DNA from: an uncultured Porphyromonadaceae bacterium
GTDB lineage: Bacteria; Bacteroidota; Bacteroidia; Bacteroidales; Muribaculaceae
DNA: 64,000 nt
Direction: 5' to 3'
Assembly: GCA_946187345.1 (NCBI GenBank)
Contig: CAMHQD010000002.1
Location: forward strand, 1 to 64,000
Shown here: piece by piece, positions 54,592 to 63,901 of the stretch
How positions within the stretch are numbered: the stretch's first letter is position 1
Layout of the letters: every line of letters starts with the position of its first letter
The notes under the pieces: generated by a model
Told to the model about the DNA's origin: nothing
Seen by the model: the letters and a program-made list of their open reading frames with translations, nothing else
The model's database searches: none
Program-made: the position numbers and the translations under genes

Positions 54592-55293
54592 GCCAAAAGT
54601 AAAAAGGTAACCCAGTGTGATGTCGATTGACAGTGATGAGGAGCCGGAGAACGGGTCGGTGTTGTGGTTGGGAAATAAATCCTTCAGGCCATAAGTGAAG
54701 CGTCCTTCAAGCGTAAGCGAGTGACGTTGGCGCAATGAGACTTCCATTCCCACACCGGCACATATACCATACTCAAAACGGCTCTTGATGGACTGCGTGT
54801 ATTGGTCTGTTGAGTGAACGTTAGCGGGGAAACCATCCAACGTGAAGGCGTTAGTATAGTCAAAATTGGCGCTAACGGCATCGCTTAATAGAAACGATAT
54901 TTCAGGTCCGGCATTAAAAAAGCCTCTCACGTGTTCGCTGCCGAAGTAAATATGGGTCATCACAGGCAGGTTGATGTGCGTAGTGCGGTGTTGATACGCG
55001 AAATCGTATCCCTCAAATTTCTCTTTCCAACCGCGTTGCACAAAGTTTAACTCGCCGATGAGACCAAAGTGCTTCTCTTCGACATATTTTACCCGTGCTC
55101 CTACAATAATGCCATTAAGGAATGATTGTGGTATGCTGGGGTTGAACTGCACTCTTGACAACGTCATGCCGGCATGGCCGCCCACGGACAGTCGCCTCGC
55201 GATGCGCTCTTGTGCGCTTGTTACCGCCGAGGCAATAACCATCAATGAGACTATGACAAGGCGTGTCACAGATATAATGGTGTTTTCCGTCAT
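54586..55293 (-). CDS. Outer-membrane beta-barrel protein (PorT-like family)
   Basis: A 235-residue exported protein with a signal peptide (about 1-27, VTSAQ) and alternating amphipathic strands ending in aromatic GYLFTF, as in PorT-like or OmpW-like barrels. It overlaps the stop of the upstream LysM/binding-protein gene by ATGA, suggesting that the two proteins work together at the envelope. The ligand is unknown. It is probably not PorT of the type IX secretion system, as no other por genes are near. Confidence 0.85.
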   Translation of the reverse strand: MTENTIISVTRLVIVSLMVIASAVTSAQERIARRLSVGGHAGMTLSRVQFNPSIPQSFLNGIIVGARVKYVEEKHFGLIGELNFVQRGWKEKFEGYDFAYQHRTTHINLPVMTHIYFGSEHVRGFFNAGPEISFLLSDAVSANFDYTNAFTLDGFPANVHSTDQYTQSIKSRFEYGICAGVGMEVSLRQRHSLTLEGRFTYGLKDLFPNHNTDPFSGSSSLSIDITLGYLFTFGK

Positions 55294-57104
55294 CTGACTA
55301 TAGTTTCAATAGTGTGAGCCGGGGTGAAATGAACGATGCAAATGGCATCGTTGACATATCCCGAACCACTGTCATCTCCGGCTGGTTTGAAGCGGAAAGG
55401 CGTCTGAATGCCGCTAACCAACTCCGTGTGGTCAACCAGTGAGTCTCCCTCGTTAAATGCACTCATGAGGCACATCGCTGTATCAAATCCATAAAGTACC
55501 ATGTTTGGATAAGACAGCAACATACTGCCATTAAACCACTTGCTGTAGTAGAATTCGATGTCTCGAGTGCGGTATCCATTGGAGTTAAAGAAGCGGGAGA
55601 ACATGAAAGTGTCCACGTCTTGCAATTCTGTCTGGAAATCTTTCAAGTAAGTGACATATTCCGGATAGCCAAGCAGTTGAACCTCACAGTCATAGCGTTC
55701 TTGCTTTGCCTTTTTGATTGCCGGCAAGATATGTTTGAGCAATGAACGGCTACCATTGGATGGCACGATCAAGTATTGCGAGCCAGGCAGCATCTGCAGC
55801 GACAGTTCACTGAAGTTCAATTCATTTGAGCCGATATCAATAGTCAGCGTCTCAATACCGGTTAACGCGAAATTGTCGCGCAGCGTTGTGAATGCCTCGG
55901 CATCTTCCACACCACTATCGGTCACATAGATAATAGAGCGTTCAGGCATAGTCTCTACCACCCAGTTGACAACACCAGCGGTCATCATCGGCATCGGCAC
56001 GTTGGCTTGAATCACGTTACTCTTGACAAGATGGTCATCGTTTTTGGTAGCGAAGCAGTTGAGCACTGCAATGTCATGCTCGGCGCCATAGTTGACAATA
56101 CGTTCCAACTGTTTTGGCTCGAGAGGCGCGATAATCACATCCATGTTGTCAAGAGTGCCGGTAGCGAGCAGGCTGTCTGTCACATTAAGGTTGTGTTCTG
56201 TATCGAGCACGGTTAGGTTAAGGCGTGGAGCGTCACCGCGGCGCTGAATGCTATCAAGGGCAATCAAGAAACCCTTGTAGAAATCAGTGTATAATAATGC
56301 TTGACGTGGTGGTTGCGGCTTATTCAACTGGAATGGGAGCACAATAGCAATATTATTGCCATCACTTTTTTTCTTTAGTTTGGCGGGATGCGCTGCGGCA
56401 TAGAGAGCATCAATGCGCTGGCCATAATAGTTGCGCAGTTCATTCTCGCTCAGCATACCGGCCGATGCTGTGACGGTGGTGGCAGCAACTCGTGGAATGA
56501 GGATATACTTTCCTTTTTTGAGTTGCTCAATACCGGGATTGGCGGCCATTATATCACTCTCGCTAATGCCATTTTTCTTGGCGAGCATATAGAAAGAGTC
56601 TCCATTTTGCAGTTTGTAGCGTTCAAAACTCACCGCTTTGCGTTCCACAGTGAATGGTGTGGCGGACCGTGGAAGCACAGTCACAGTCACTCCGGCCTCG
56701 TAGTTTGCCGGTGGGATAGAAGAGTTAGCGGCAATTAATGCTTCAACCGATGCGTCAAAGCGTTGCGCGACTGTGTATATGTTTTCATCAGGGCCTAAGG
56801 TATATGTCATCGGCACACCTGAGGGGTAATCCGCTTGGGAAACGGGGGGTATCATGGACTTGTCGGCCGGCACAAGCACTGTCTGACCTTTGGCAAGTCC
56901 CTCCTCAGCCCATGGATTATAGCGCAGCACAACCTCAGGCGAGACATTAAGAGCACGCCCGACACGATGCAACGATGATTTCTCAACAGCAGTGTAACAC
57001 ACATATCTGTCGCCGCATATTGTCACAACAGTTGCCGCGATAGCAGTCGCGCAACAAATTGCTGAAATTATGAATAGCGCATATAATCTCCTTATATTCA
57101 TCAT
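55290..57104 (-). CDS. LysM and periplasmic-binding-protein fusion
   Basis: A 604-residue exported protein. A signal peptide (about 1-24) is followed by three LysM-like peptidoglycan-binding repeats (about 30-215, for example LGPDENIYTVAQRF and LQNGDSFYMLAKKNGISESDIMAANPGI). A type 1 periplasmic-binding-like domain follows (about 250-600, IAIVLPFQLNKP...FYKGFLIALDSIQRRG). It is transcribed with a beta-barrel protein and no ABC transporter. It is therefore more likely a cell-wall-held sensor or chaperone than an uptake protein; that is inference. Confidence 0.9.
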   Translation of the reverse strand: MMNIRRLYALFIISAICCATAIAATVVTICGDRYVCYTAVEKSSLHRVGRALNVSPEVVLRYNPWAEEGLAKGQTVLVPADKSMIPPVSQADYPSGVPMTYTLGPDENIYTVAQRFDASVEALIAANSSIPPANYEAGVTVTVLPRSATPFTVERKAVSFERYKLQNGDSFYMLAKKNGISESDIMAANPGIEQLKKGKYILIPRVAATTVTASAGMLSENELRNYYGQRIDALYAAAHPAKLKKKSDGNNIAIVLPFQLNKPQPPRQALLYTDFYKGFLIALDSIQRRGDAPRLNLTVLDTEHNLNVTDSLLATGTLDNMDVIIAPLEPKQLERIVNYGAEHDIAVLNCFATKNDDHLVKSNVIQANVPMPMMTAGVVNWVVETMPERSIIYVTDSGVEDAEAFTTLRDNFALTGIETLTIDIGSNELNFSELSLQMLPGSQYLIVPSNGSRSLLKHILPAIKKAKQERYDCEVQLLGYPEYVTYLKDFQTELQDVDTFMFSRFFNSNGYRTRDIEFYYSKWFNGSMLLSYPNMVLYGFDTAMCLMSAFNEGDSLVDHTELVSGIQTPFRFKPAGDDSGSGYVNDAICIVHFTPAHTIETIVR

Positions 57105-57144
57105 CTTAGGAAAGGTTCGTTCATTATATCTGTCTTTCAGAGTA

Positions 57145-57152
57145 CAAATTTA
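57145..57152 (-). promoter_or_regulatory. -7 box for the LysM/beta-barrel unit
   Basis: TAAATTTG on the minus strand, about 40 bases before the ATG. The 10-bp tandem repeat at 57161-57190 lies just upstream of it. Confidence 0.5.
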
Positions 57153-57160
57153 ATAGTTTT

Positions 57161-57190
57161 CTCTCGAAAATACTCGAAAATACCCGAAAA
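57161..57190. repeat. Three 10-bp tandem repeats upstream of the LysM gene
   Basis: Three units of the form NNCTCGAAAA or NNCCCGAAAA in a row, with a period of one helical turn. They overlap the expected -33 region of the LysM/beta-barrel promoter, so they may be regulator-binding sites. Confidence 0.7.
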
Positions 57191-57214
57191 TATTTTCCAA
57201 AACGGCAATACGCT

Positions 57215-57646
57215 TTAATCTTCAAGCCAGCCGCTTAAACGCTTTTGTAAATATGGTAGCAGTGGGTTGGTAGTTGTATCTGCCTCAAGCAAACGATGTG
57301 CGAAAGGCAGGTATCGCAACAATCGCTGGCATAATACGTCTGCCTCTTCGCGGCTGACAACGTTTGCCATCCATTGATATGCCTCAATCGCTGAGAATTC
57401 ATCAGGTGGCATCAACATTGGTGCCAACAGTCGGCACTCGCGGTGATCGACATCGGCCCATAGCGCTACTGCGACATCACGTGATTTCTCTGTGGAGCGA
57501 GCGATGGCAACTATATCAGCTAATAGACATCCGGTAATGATCCGATGAGGATCACCAGCTTGTCGCAACGCATCCGCTACGACACCATTGCGGCGGGCAA
57601 AAAACTCCCGCCGCAATTGTCGTAATTGATCAGTATTATCGCTCAT
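57215..57646 (-). CDS. AlkD-like HEAT-repeat protein, short
   Basis: A 143-residue helical protein with the pattern VALWADVDHRECRLLAPMLMPP and YQWMANVVSREEADVLCQRLL, which resembles the HEAT-like repeats of AlkD DNA-alkylation repair proteins. It is shorter than full AlkD (about 230 residues) and may lack glycosylase activity. It starts 2 bases after the DPP III stop, so it is translated from the same transcript. Confidence 0.65.
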   Translation of the reverse strand: MSDNTDQLRQLRREFFARRNGVVADALRQAGDPHRIITGCLLADIVAIARSTEKSRDVAVALWADVDHRECRLLAPMLMPPDEFSAIEAYQWMANVVSREEADVLCQRLLRYLPFAHRLLEADTTTNPLLPYLQKRLSGWLED

Positions 57647-57648
57647 TA

Positions 57649-59682
57649 TCAGCGTTTGATGGTAAGCGGCGAATAGTCGCGGCTGTAGCGCAACATCTGG
57701 TGGATATAGTCCTCGCCGTAACTCACCGTGACGTCGGTGATGTTGCCATTGTCGTCGCGCACGGCCTCGTAAACGGGGTTCACAAATCCCTTATAGGGAG
57801 CGATGTTGAGTCGCGCGTAGCGCTCAAGAACTTCGGCATGAATGGCCGGGTCCACTTTCACGCCATAGGTTTCCACAAGTTGGCGGCCGGCCTCATAATC
57901 TCCGGTGCTCTTGATGCGTTGCACCTCGGCAAGCAGTTGAGCAAAGAGGCCACGCAATTTCTCGTAATCATTGATTTTAACATAGGTCTTTCCATCTCGC
58001 TTAACAAGTTCAATCACTTTGTCGGCCTTGCCGTGCTCATAGCACCACTCGCTGATGAACTTGCGATTGCGCATATGGCTCTCTTCGATATCCTTACCGG
58101 GCTCAATGCGCGTGAGTTGCGTCATTAGTCCGTTCATGATGTATTTGTAGTATTCGGCCTTATAGGTCTCGGGGTCGGTAATCACACCCAACTCGACCAG
58201 TTTGGGATCGGCGAGGTAGTAAAGTGCAAACAGGTCGGCCCGCCCCTCCTCAAGGGTACTGGCATAAGCCTTGAGCGCATTCTTGTCAACACCGGGCAGT
58301 AACTTGCCGCTGGCATGTCCCAAGCACTCGTGCAAATCAGTGTGGAGTTTATCGGCAAGCGTGAGATTCTTGCGCATCATTTCCACCTCGGCGGCGCTAT
58401 ATGCAAACTCCTCGTTAAATCCGTTACCGGCAGCCGCACCGTCATAGGCGTCAGTGATATTCTCGAGAGTGACTGACTTTGAACCGTGCAGAGCCCGAAT
58501 CCAGTTGCTGTTTGGCAGGTTGATGCCGATGGGCGTGCTGGGATAACTATCGCCGGCAAGGATAGCCGCGGTGATTACCTTGGCGCTAACACCTTTCACT
58601 TCGTCTTTCTTGAAACGGTCATCCACCGGTGAGTTGCGCTCGAAGTACTCTGCGTTGTCACTGATGACGGCTGTGCGATGTGACGCGTCTCCATTACGGA
58701 AGTTCACCATACCCTCCCATGAACCGGTCATACCCAGAGGATCACCATACACCTCAATAAAACCGTTGATGAAATCAACATCACCCTTAGTCTCCTCGGC
58801 CCAAAGAATCGAATAGTCATCAAAAGCCTTGAGTGAGCCGGTGCGGTAGAACTCGATGAGTTTATCAATATAGGCACGCTGGCCATCGTTCTCGGCAAAC
58901 TCTTTTGCTTTGCCCAAATAATAGACAATCTTGGTGATTGCTTTACCGTAGAGGCCATCGGCCACATAAGGTTGCTCCACCACGCGACCGTCAATTTTAG
59001 CCACGCGGCAATTCAAGCCCCACATCACGGGAGTGGGGTCGTTTGGATTGCGCAGGCGAGCGTAGTAATTCTCGACCTCGTTCTGTGTAACGCCCTCATA
59101 CATATTGTTGGCAGATGTGAGGACAAGATCCTCGCCATCGGCTTGGTTGACACGTTTGGCCATAAATGAGGGCTCGAACAAGATGCGATGCATGAGTTTC
59201 TTGAGTTCAGCGCGCTGCTTCTTGTTCTGGTAGCCATCGGGCATCTGCTCATCGCTCAAGCGGTCAAACTGCTTGTCAAAGAATTTCTGGGAGAACGAAG
59301 GCGTAAACTTGTCGGTACTATAGTGATGATGGATACCGTTGCCAAACCAGATTTGCTTCAAGTAGACCTCGAGCGCTTTGAAGTTACTGTCCTCACGATT
59401 ACCACTATACGTGGTATAGATACGTTCCGTGAGTTGACGCACAGTGAGGTTGTACTTACCATTCTGGTCGGTGAGTATGTCGCGTCCCTGCAGAGCCGCC
59501 TCGGTGAGATAGTAGATGTAAGTCTTCTGTTGCAGCGACAACTTGTCGAAGCCCGGCACGTAGTAGCGCATCACCTCGATGTCGGCAAAGCGGTCCACGC
59601 GATAGTCAAAACCGGCGGGTTGAGCCATAGCGGTGATAGATGATGCCGCGACTGCCGCGGCGATTAAAACATTGCTTTTCAT
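57649..59682 (-). CDS. Secreted dipeptidyl peptidase III-like metallopeptidase (M49)
   Basis: A 677-residue zinc peptidase with a signal peptide (about 1-20, TAMAQ), so it acts outside the cytoplasm. The M49 zinc motif HECLGH (about residue 450) and second motif EEGRADLFAL (about 477) are present, as in Bacteroides DPP III. These enzymes remove dipeptides from the N-terminus of short peptides. It fits peptide scavenging in the periplasm. Confidence 0.94.
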   Translation of the reverse strand: MKSNVLIAAAVAASSITAMAQPAGFDYRVDRFADIEVMRYYVPGFDKLSLQQKTYIYYLTEAALQGRDILTDQNGKYNLTVRQLTERIYTTYSGNREDSNFKALEVYLKQIWFGNGIHHHYSTDKFTPSFSQKFFDKQFDRLSDEQMPDGYQNKKQRAELKKLMHRILFEPSFMAKRVNQADGEDLVLTSANNMYEGVTQNEVENYYARLRNPNDPTPVMWGLNCRVAKIDGRVVEQPYVADGLYGKAITKIVYYLGKAKEFAENDGQRAYIDKLIEFYRTGSLKAFDDYSILWAEETKGDVDFINGFIEVYGDPLGMTGSWEGMVNFRNGDASHRTAVISDNAEYFERNSPVDDRFKKDEVKGVSAKVITAAILAGDSYPSTPIGINLPNSNWIRALHGSKSVTLENITDAYDGAAAGNGFNEEFAYSAAEVEMMRKNLTLADKLHTDLHECLGHASGKLLPGVDKNALKAYASTLEEGRADLFALYYLADPKLVELGVITDPETYKAEYYKYIMNGLMTQLTRIEPGKDIEESHMRNRKFISEWCYEHGKADKVIELVKRDGKTYVKINDYEKLRGLFAQLLAEVQRIKSTGDYEAGRQLVETYGVKVDPAIHAEVLERYARLNIAPYKGFVNPVYEAVRDDNGNITDVTVSYGEDYIHQMLRYSRDYSPLTIKR

Positions 59683-59761
59683 TAGTTTATATTTCGTTGA
59701 TTGTTGTTCATTGATTGTTCAAGACTTCGTCTTGCAATACACAACATCATCATTGTGTCTT

Positions 59762-60949
59762 TTACTCTACCCAGAGGACGAGCCCTTTGAGGTATTCGCC
59801 CTCAGGATGGTAGATATTAATTGGATGGTCGGCCGGTTGGCTGAGTTGGTGCAAGATGCGCACACGACGTTTGGCTTGCGCCGCGGCACTGAAGACGGCG
59901 AGGCGGAATTGCTCCCGGCTGACGGCTTGTGAACATGAGAAAGTGAATAACACACTGCCGGCAGGCATCTTGGCCAATGCGGCTGCATTAATCTTACGGT
60001 AGCCAATCAGAGCGTTGCGTAGCGCACTCTTGCGTTTGGCGAACGCTGGCGGGTCAAGTATCACCAAATCATAGGCGCCGGTTTCCATATGGTCGAGAAA
60101 TTTGAACGCGTCCTCGGCAAAAGACTTATGGCGACCGTCATCAGCAAAGTTGAGCGCGATGTTTGCATCTGTAAGGCTAACGGCCTTGGCCGAACTATCC
60201 ACTGAGTTAACCAAAGTCGCGCCGCCACGCATCGCGTATACCGAGAATCCGCCGGTGTAGCAAAACATATTCAAGACTCGCCGGCCACAAGAGAAACTCT
60301 CTAACAGGCAGCGGTTCTCGCGTTGGTCGACAAAGAAGCCGGTCTTCTGTCCTTTGAGCCAATCAATATGGAATCTAAGACCATTTTCTATCGCCACATC
60401 ATCAACGTCTTCGCCTCCAATGAGGTAGTCATTAACAGGGTCGAGTTGGGCTTTAAATGGCAGAGTGGTCTCACTCTTATAATACACATTTTTGACGAGG
60501 CCATCGGGCAATGACATCAATGCCGCCGCAATCTTATCTCGGTCGAAGTGAATGCCAGGCGAATGGGCTTGCATGACGGCAGTATGACCATACATATCAA
60601 CAACAAGACTCGGAATGAAGTCTCCCTCACCATGAACCAGGCGGAACGCACTATTGTCATCGCGTAGTAGGCCCAATGAACGCCTTACAACTAATGCAGC
60701 CGCAATGCGCCGTGCATAAAACGCTTCGTCAATAGCGACCGGTTCACTGCCGAAATGGAGCATCTTCACCGCGATGCTACCCACTTGATAATGGCCCAGA
60801 CCGAGCACCTTGCCGTCGATGGATGCCACGCGCACGAGGTCGCCGTCTTCAATATCTTCGGGCAGAGTCTTTATGGCACCGCTGAACACCCATGGATGGA
60901 AGCGTAGCAGCGAGTCTTCACGCCCCTTTTGCAATATTATAGTCTTCAT
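59762..60949 (-). CDS. Class I rRNA methyltransferase, RlmI-like
   Basis: A 395-residue SAM-dependent methyltransferase with an N-terminal PUA domain (about 1-80, with HPWVFSGAIKTL) and a Rossmann methyltransferase domain (VLNMFCYTGGFSVYA, DLVILDPPAFAKRK). Family members methylate cytosines of 23S rRNA, such as C1962 for RlmI. The exact target site is inference. It is transcribed on the minus strand between rseP and DPP III genes. Confidence 0.92.
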   Translation of the reverse strand: MKTIILQKGREDSLLRFHPWVFSGAIKTLPEDIEDGDLVRVASIDGKVLGLGHYQVGSIAVKMLHFGSEPVAIDEAFYARRIAAALVVRRSLGLLRDDNSAFRLVHGEGDFIPSLVVDMYGHTAVMQAHSPGIHFDRDKIAAALMSLPDGLVKNVYYKSETTLPFKAQLDPVNDYLIGGEDVDDVAIENGLRFHIDWLKGQKTGFFVDQRENRCLLESFSCGRRVLNMFCYTGGFSVYAMRGGATLVNSVDSSAKAVSLTDANIALNFADDGRHKSFAEDAFKFLDHMETGAYDLVILDPPAFAKRKSALRNALIGYRKINAAALAKMPAGSVLFTFSCSQAVSREQFRLAVFSAAAQAKRRVRILHQLSQPADHPINIYHPEGEYLKGLVLWVE

Positions 60950-61071
60950 TTACGCTATAGTTTTCACTCTAAGGTTCCGAAGATTCCTAAAATGAGATTA
61001 ATTATCAGAATCAGAATTTTAAGGAATTTTCGAGAATTGGTTAAATTGCCGCGAGATCAAACAATCAACCT

Positions 61072-62523
61072 TTATTTAATGAGGAAACGGTAGATGTCGT
61101 TGCCATTTGCCCAGATGAGCAGTGCCAGCAGCAGAATCATACCCACCCATTGGGCATACTCGAGAAACTTGTCGCTGGGCTTGACACGACCAAAAGTAAC
61201 CAACTCCACAAGCACAAACAATACATGGCCTCCATCCAACGCGGGAATCGGTAGGATATTCATCACCGCGAGGATGAGCGACAACAACGCTGTGATATTC
61301 CAAAATTGCACCCAGTCGAATGTGTCGGGAAAGATGCTGCCAATGGTTCCAAAACCGCCAACGCTTTTTGCGCCCTCGGCGGTAAAGATGTATTTTAGTT
61401 GAGACACATAGTTTGTTAACGTTGTCCAGCCCAAAGTGATGCCACGGGGAATGGCTTCCCAAAGCGAGTACTCAACGCGTGTAACTTTATAGAATTCTGT
61501 GATTGGTTGCAGAGCGATACCCAGTTTGCCGGCTTCGTCAATGGCTACAATGGCACTGTCGGCTTTGCTGTCGCGGACGAATTTCACACAAACTTCCTTG
61601 CCCTTGAATTGTGCCAGAGCGGCAGTGAGATCATCAAAGTCGGGCGTAGCGATGCCGCCCACGCTAACAATATGGTCTCCGGGTTTGAGGCCGGCTTTTT
61701 CTGCACCCATACCCGGTGATAACTGGGCGATGTGCACCGGTAAGCGGTAACTGATAAAGGCTCGACCCTGCTCGGCATCCTCGTTGGCACGGAAGATAAA
61801 ATCATCAGGCAACGTTATTCTCACAGTGTCACGATGATCACGCAACACGGTTAGCGTTTTTGCTGTCAGAATTTGGTTGACTACATCGGCATTGAGGTGG
61901 GTGAGTTTCTGTCCGTCGGCCTCCAACGGAATGTCGCCGTCAATAAGTCCTACAGCCTTGGCACTCGGGCCATAGGCCATGCCCAATGTGGCGTCGCTGA
62001 AGTTAACAAAGGCCTCGCCTTGAGTGTAGACTATGCCTGCATATATCACCAGTGCTGTGAGAAAGTTGAACAACACACCGCCCACCATGATGAGCAGGCG
62101 TTGCCATGCCGGTTTGCTGCGGAACTCCCACGGTCTGGCAGGTCGCTTGAGAGCCTCAGTGTCCATGCTCTCATCAATCATACCGCTCATTTGACAGTAG
62201 CCACCCAGTGGCACCCAGCCGATGCCGTATGTTGTGGCGCGCCAACTCTGTTTTGCTTTAATTTCCACCTCTGTGGGCTCCGAACTTTCACATATCTGAG
62301 AATCTTCCGAACCTTCAGATGACTCATTCTTCACAAAAAACTCCAGTTTGTGCTTCAGTGGATTCCACCGCATAATTTGAAACTGCGGATGGAAAAATAG
62401 ATAAAAACGCTCAACCCACACACCAAAGAGGCGTGCCATCGAGAAATGACCTAACTCGTGAACAAAGACGAGCATTCCAAGAGATAATAAAAGCAGTGTG
62501 ACTTTTACCCAAAAAGGACTCAT
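61072..62523 (-). CDS. rseP: RIP metalloprotease RseP
   Basis: A 483-residue inner-membrane site-2 protease that cuts membrane-bound anti-sigma factors and remnant signal peptides. It has the zinc motif HELGH (22-26), two PDZ-like regions (about 200-290 and 290-370, with LSPGMGAEKAGLKPGDHIVSVGG), and the second active-site motif NILPIPALDGGHV near the C-terminus. Residues about 65-92 are an acidic Ser-rich insert not expected in the family. The DNA under it resembles an intergenic repeat found at 60973-60988. It follows dxr by 36 bases, a common Bacteroidetes arrangement. Confidence 0.95.
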   Translation of the reverse strand: MSPFWVKVTLLLLSLGMLVFVHELGHFSMARLFGVWVERFYLFFHPQFQIMRWNPLKHKLEFFVKNESSEGSEDSQICESSEPTEVEIKAKQSWRATTYGIGWVPLGGYCQMSGMIDESMDTEALKRPARPWEFRSKPAWQRLLIMVGGVLFNFLTALVIYAGIVYTQGEAFVNFSDATLGMAYGPSAKAVGLIDGDIPLEADGQKLTHLNADVVNQILTAKTLTVLRDHRDTVRITLPDDFIFRANEDAEQGRAFISYRLPVHIAQLSPGMGAEKAGLKPGDHIVSVGGIATPDFDDLTAALAQFKGKEVCVKFVRDSKADSAIVAIDEAGKLGIALQPITEFYKVTRVEYSLWEAIPRGITLGWTTLTNYVSQLKYIFTAEGAKSVGGFGTIGSIFPDTFDWVQFWNITALLSLILAVMNILPIPALDGGHVLFVLVELVTFGRVKPSDKFLEYAQWVGMILLLALLIWANGNDIYRFLIK

Positions 62524-62559
62524 ATCAGACGTTAGTTATTGGTCGTTAATTGTTAGTTG
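62524..62559 (-). repeat. Degenerate 7-bp ACTAAC repeats upstream of rseP
   Basis: On the minus strand the dxr-rseP gap reads as a chain of ACTAAC/ATTAAC-like units just before the rseP ATG. It resembles the perfect ACGACTA triplet before prfC at 31903-31923. Confidence 0.6.
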
Positions 62560-63726
62560 TTAGTGTTTCAAGTTCCCGGCGATGGCGCGAGCCTCGGTGT
62601 TGGTGGCTACATAATCATCGTAGGTAGGTTCAGCGATATACGGCACACGCTCCATTGTGGTAGTGATGATGCGGTGGATGTCGTTAAAGCCGATACTTCC
62701 CTCGAGAAAAGCAGCCACAGCGATCTCGTTGGCAGCGTTCATCACGCACGGGGCATTGCCCCCACGACGAGCAGCGTCATACGCTACATCGATGAGTGGG
62801 AACTTCTCACGATCAGGCTCCTCAAAAGTGAGCGACGCATAGTCTTTAAGTGTCATTCGGTGGGTTGGAGTTGCCAAGCGGCCGGCAGGCAGTCCGAGTG
62901 CGTAACGGATAGGCAAGTGCATATCAGGCAGGCCCAACTGCGCCTTCACGGAACCGTCTACAAATTCCACCATTGAATGTACTATCGACTGCGGATGAAC
63001 AACGATGGTGATGCGATCCGGCTCAATGTCATATAACCAACGCGCCTCAATCATCTCGAAGCCCTTGTTCATCATCGTCGCACTGTCTATGGTGATTTTG
63101 GCGCCCATCGCCCAATTAGGATGCTTGAGGGCATCGGCGGCTGTCACTGTAGCAAGCCTCTCTCGTGGCATCGTGCGGAATGGGCCTCCACTTGCTGTGA
63201 GCAACAAGCGGTCAATGTCGTCATGGCGCTCACCCACGAGGCATTGCCAAAAGGCGCCATGCTCACTATCGACCGGATAAATATCGCTCTTGCTAGACTG
63301 CAGTAGGCGCGTGATTAAGTCGCCGGCCACCACAAGTGTCTCTTTATTGGCCAGCGCGATTGTCTTGCCGGCATTGATGGCGGCTATTGTCGGCTCGAGG
63401 CCGCTATAGCCAACCATAGCGGTTACTACAGTATCAACTTCGGGAAAAGTCACCGCTTCGGCAATGGCGTGAGCGCCACTTTGCACATCAATGGGAAGGT
63501 CTTTCAACGCGTCACGAACTGTGGGGTAGAGGTCATCGCGAGCAATGATAACGCGACGGGGCAGGTAGCGTTTGGCCTGTTCAATAAGCAATGCGGCACT
63601 ACTGTTTGCCACAAGTAGACCCACTTCAAACAAATCTGGATATTCGGCCATGATGTCAAGCGTCTGCCGCCCAATTGAGCCGGTGCTTCCCAGAATAGCT
63701 ATATTGCGTTTATTGTCGATATGCAT
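62560..63726 (-). CDS. dxr: 1-deoxy-D-xylulose 5-phosphate reductoisomerase
   Basis: A 388-residue NADPH enzyme that makes methylerythritol phosphate, the second MEP-pathway step. Motifs are GSTGSIGRQTL (NADPH binding), PVDSEHGAFWQ (metal site) and SGGPFR. The ATG at 63726 (MHIDNKRNIAILGSTGSIG) is chosen; the frame is open to 63792, but that part overlaps the -7 box at 63750-63757. It is probably co-transcribed with rseP. Confidence 0.96.
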   Translation of the reverse strand: MHIDNKRNIAILGSTGSIGRQTLDIMAEYPDLFEVGLLVANSSAALLIEQAKRYLPRRVIIARDDLYPTVRDALKDLPIDVQSGAHAIAEAVTFPEVDTVVTAMVGYSGLEPTIAAINAGKTIALANKETLVVAGDLITRLLQSSKSDIYPVDSEHGAFWQCLVGERHDDIDRLLLTASGGPFRTMPRERLATVTAADALKHPNWAMGAKITIDSATMMNKGFEMIEARWLYDIEPDRITIVVHPQSIVHSMVEFVDGSVKAQLGLPDMHLPIRYALGLPAGRLATPTHRMTLKDYASLTFEEPDREKFPLIDVAYDAARRGGNAPCVMNAANEIAVAAFLEGSIGFNDIHRIITTTMERVPYIAEPTYDDYVATNTEARAIAGNLKH

Positions 63727-63749
63727 AATGATTGTCGCAAATAGATTTG

Positions 63750-63757
63750 CAAAATTA
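63750..63757 (-). promoter_or_regulatory. -7 box for dxr-rseP
   Basis: TAATTTTG on the minus strand, 24 bases before the dxr ATG. No good -33. Confidence 0.5.
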
Positions 63758-63865
63758 CAAAAATGCAGACAACTGACCACCATTTTCCACATTATTTAAC
63801 TAAAAAGATTAATGGTTATATATAAATTTCATATGCATCATTATGATTCTTATCCGATTTTTTTG

Positions 63866-63873
63866 TAAATTTG
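63866..63873 (+). promoter_or_regulatory. -7 box for the right-end lipoprotein
   Basis: TAAATTTG at 63866-63873, about 29 bases before the ATG at 63902. No good -33. Confidence 0.45.
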
Positions 63874-63901
63874 CGGCATCAAAGAAAATATGTTTTTAAT
63901 T

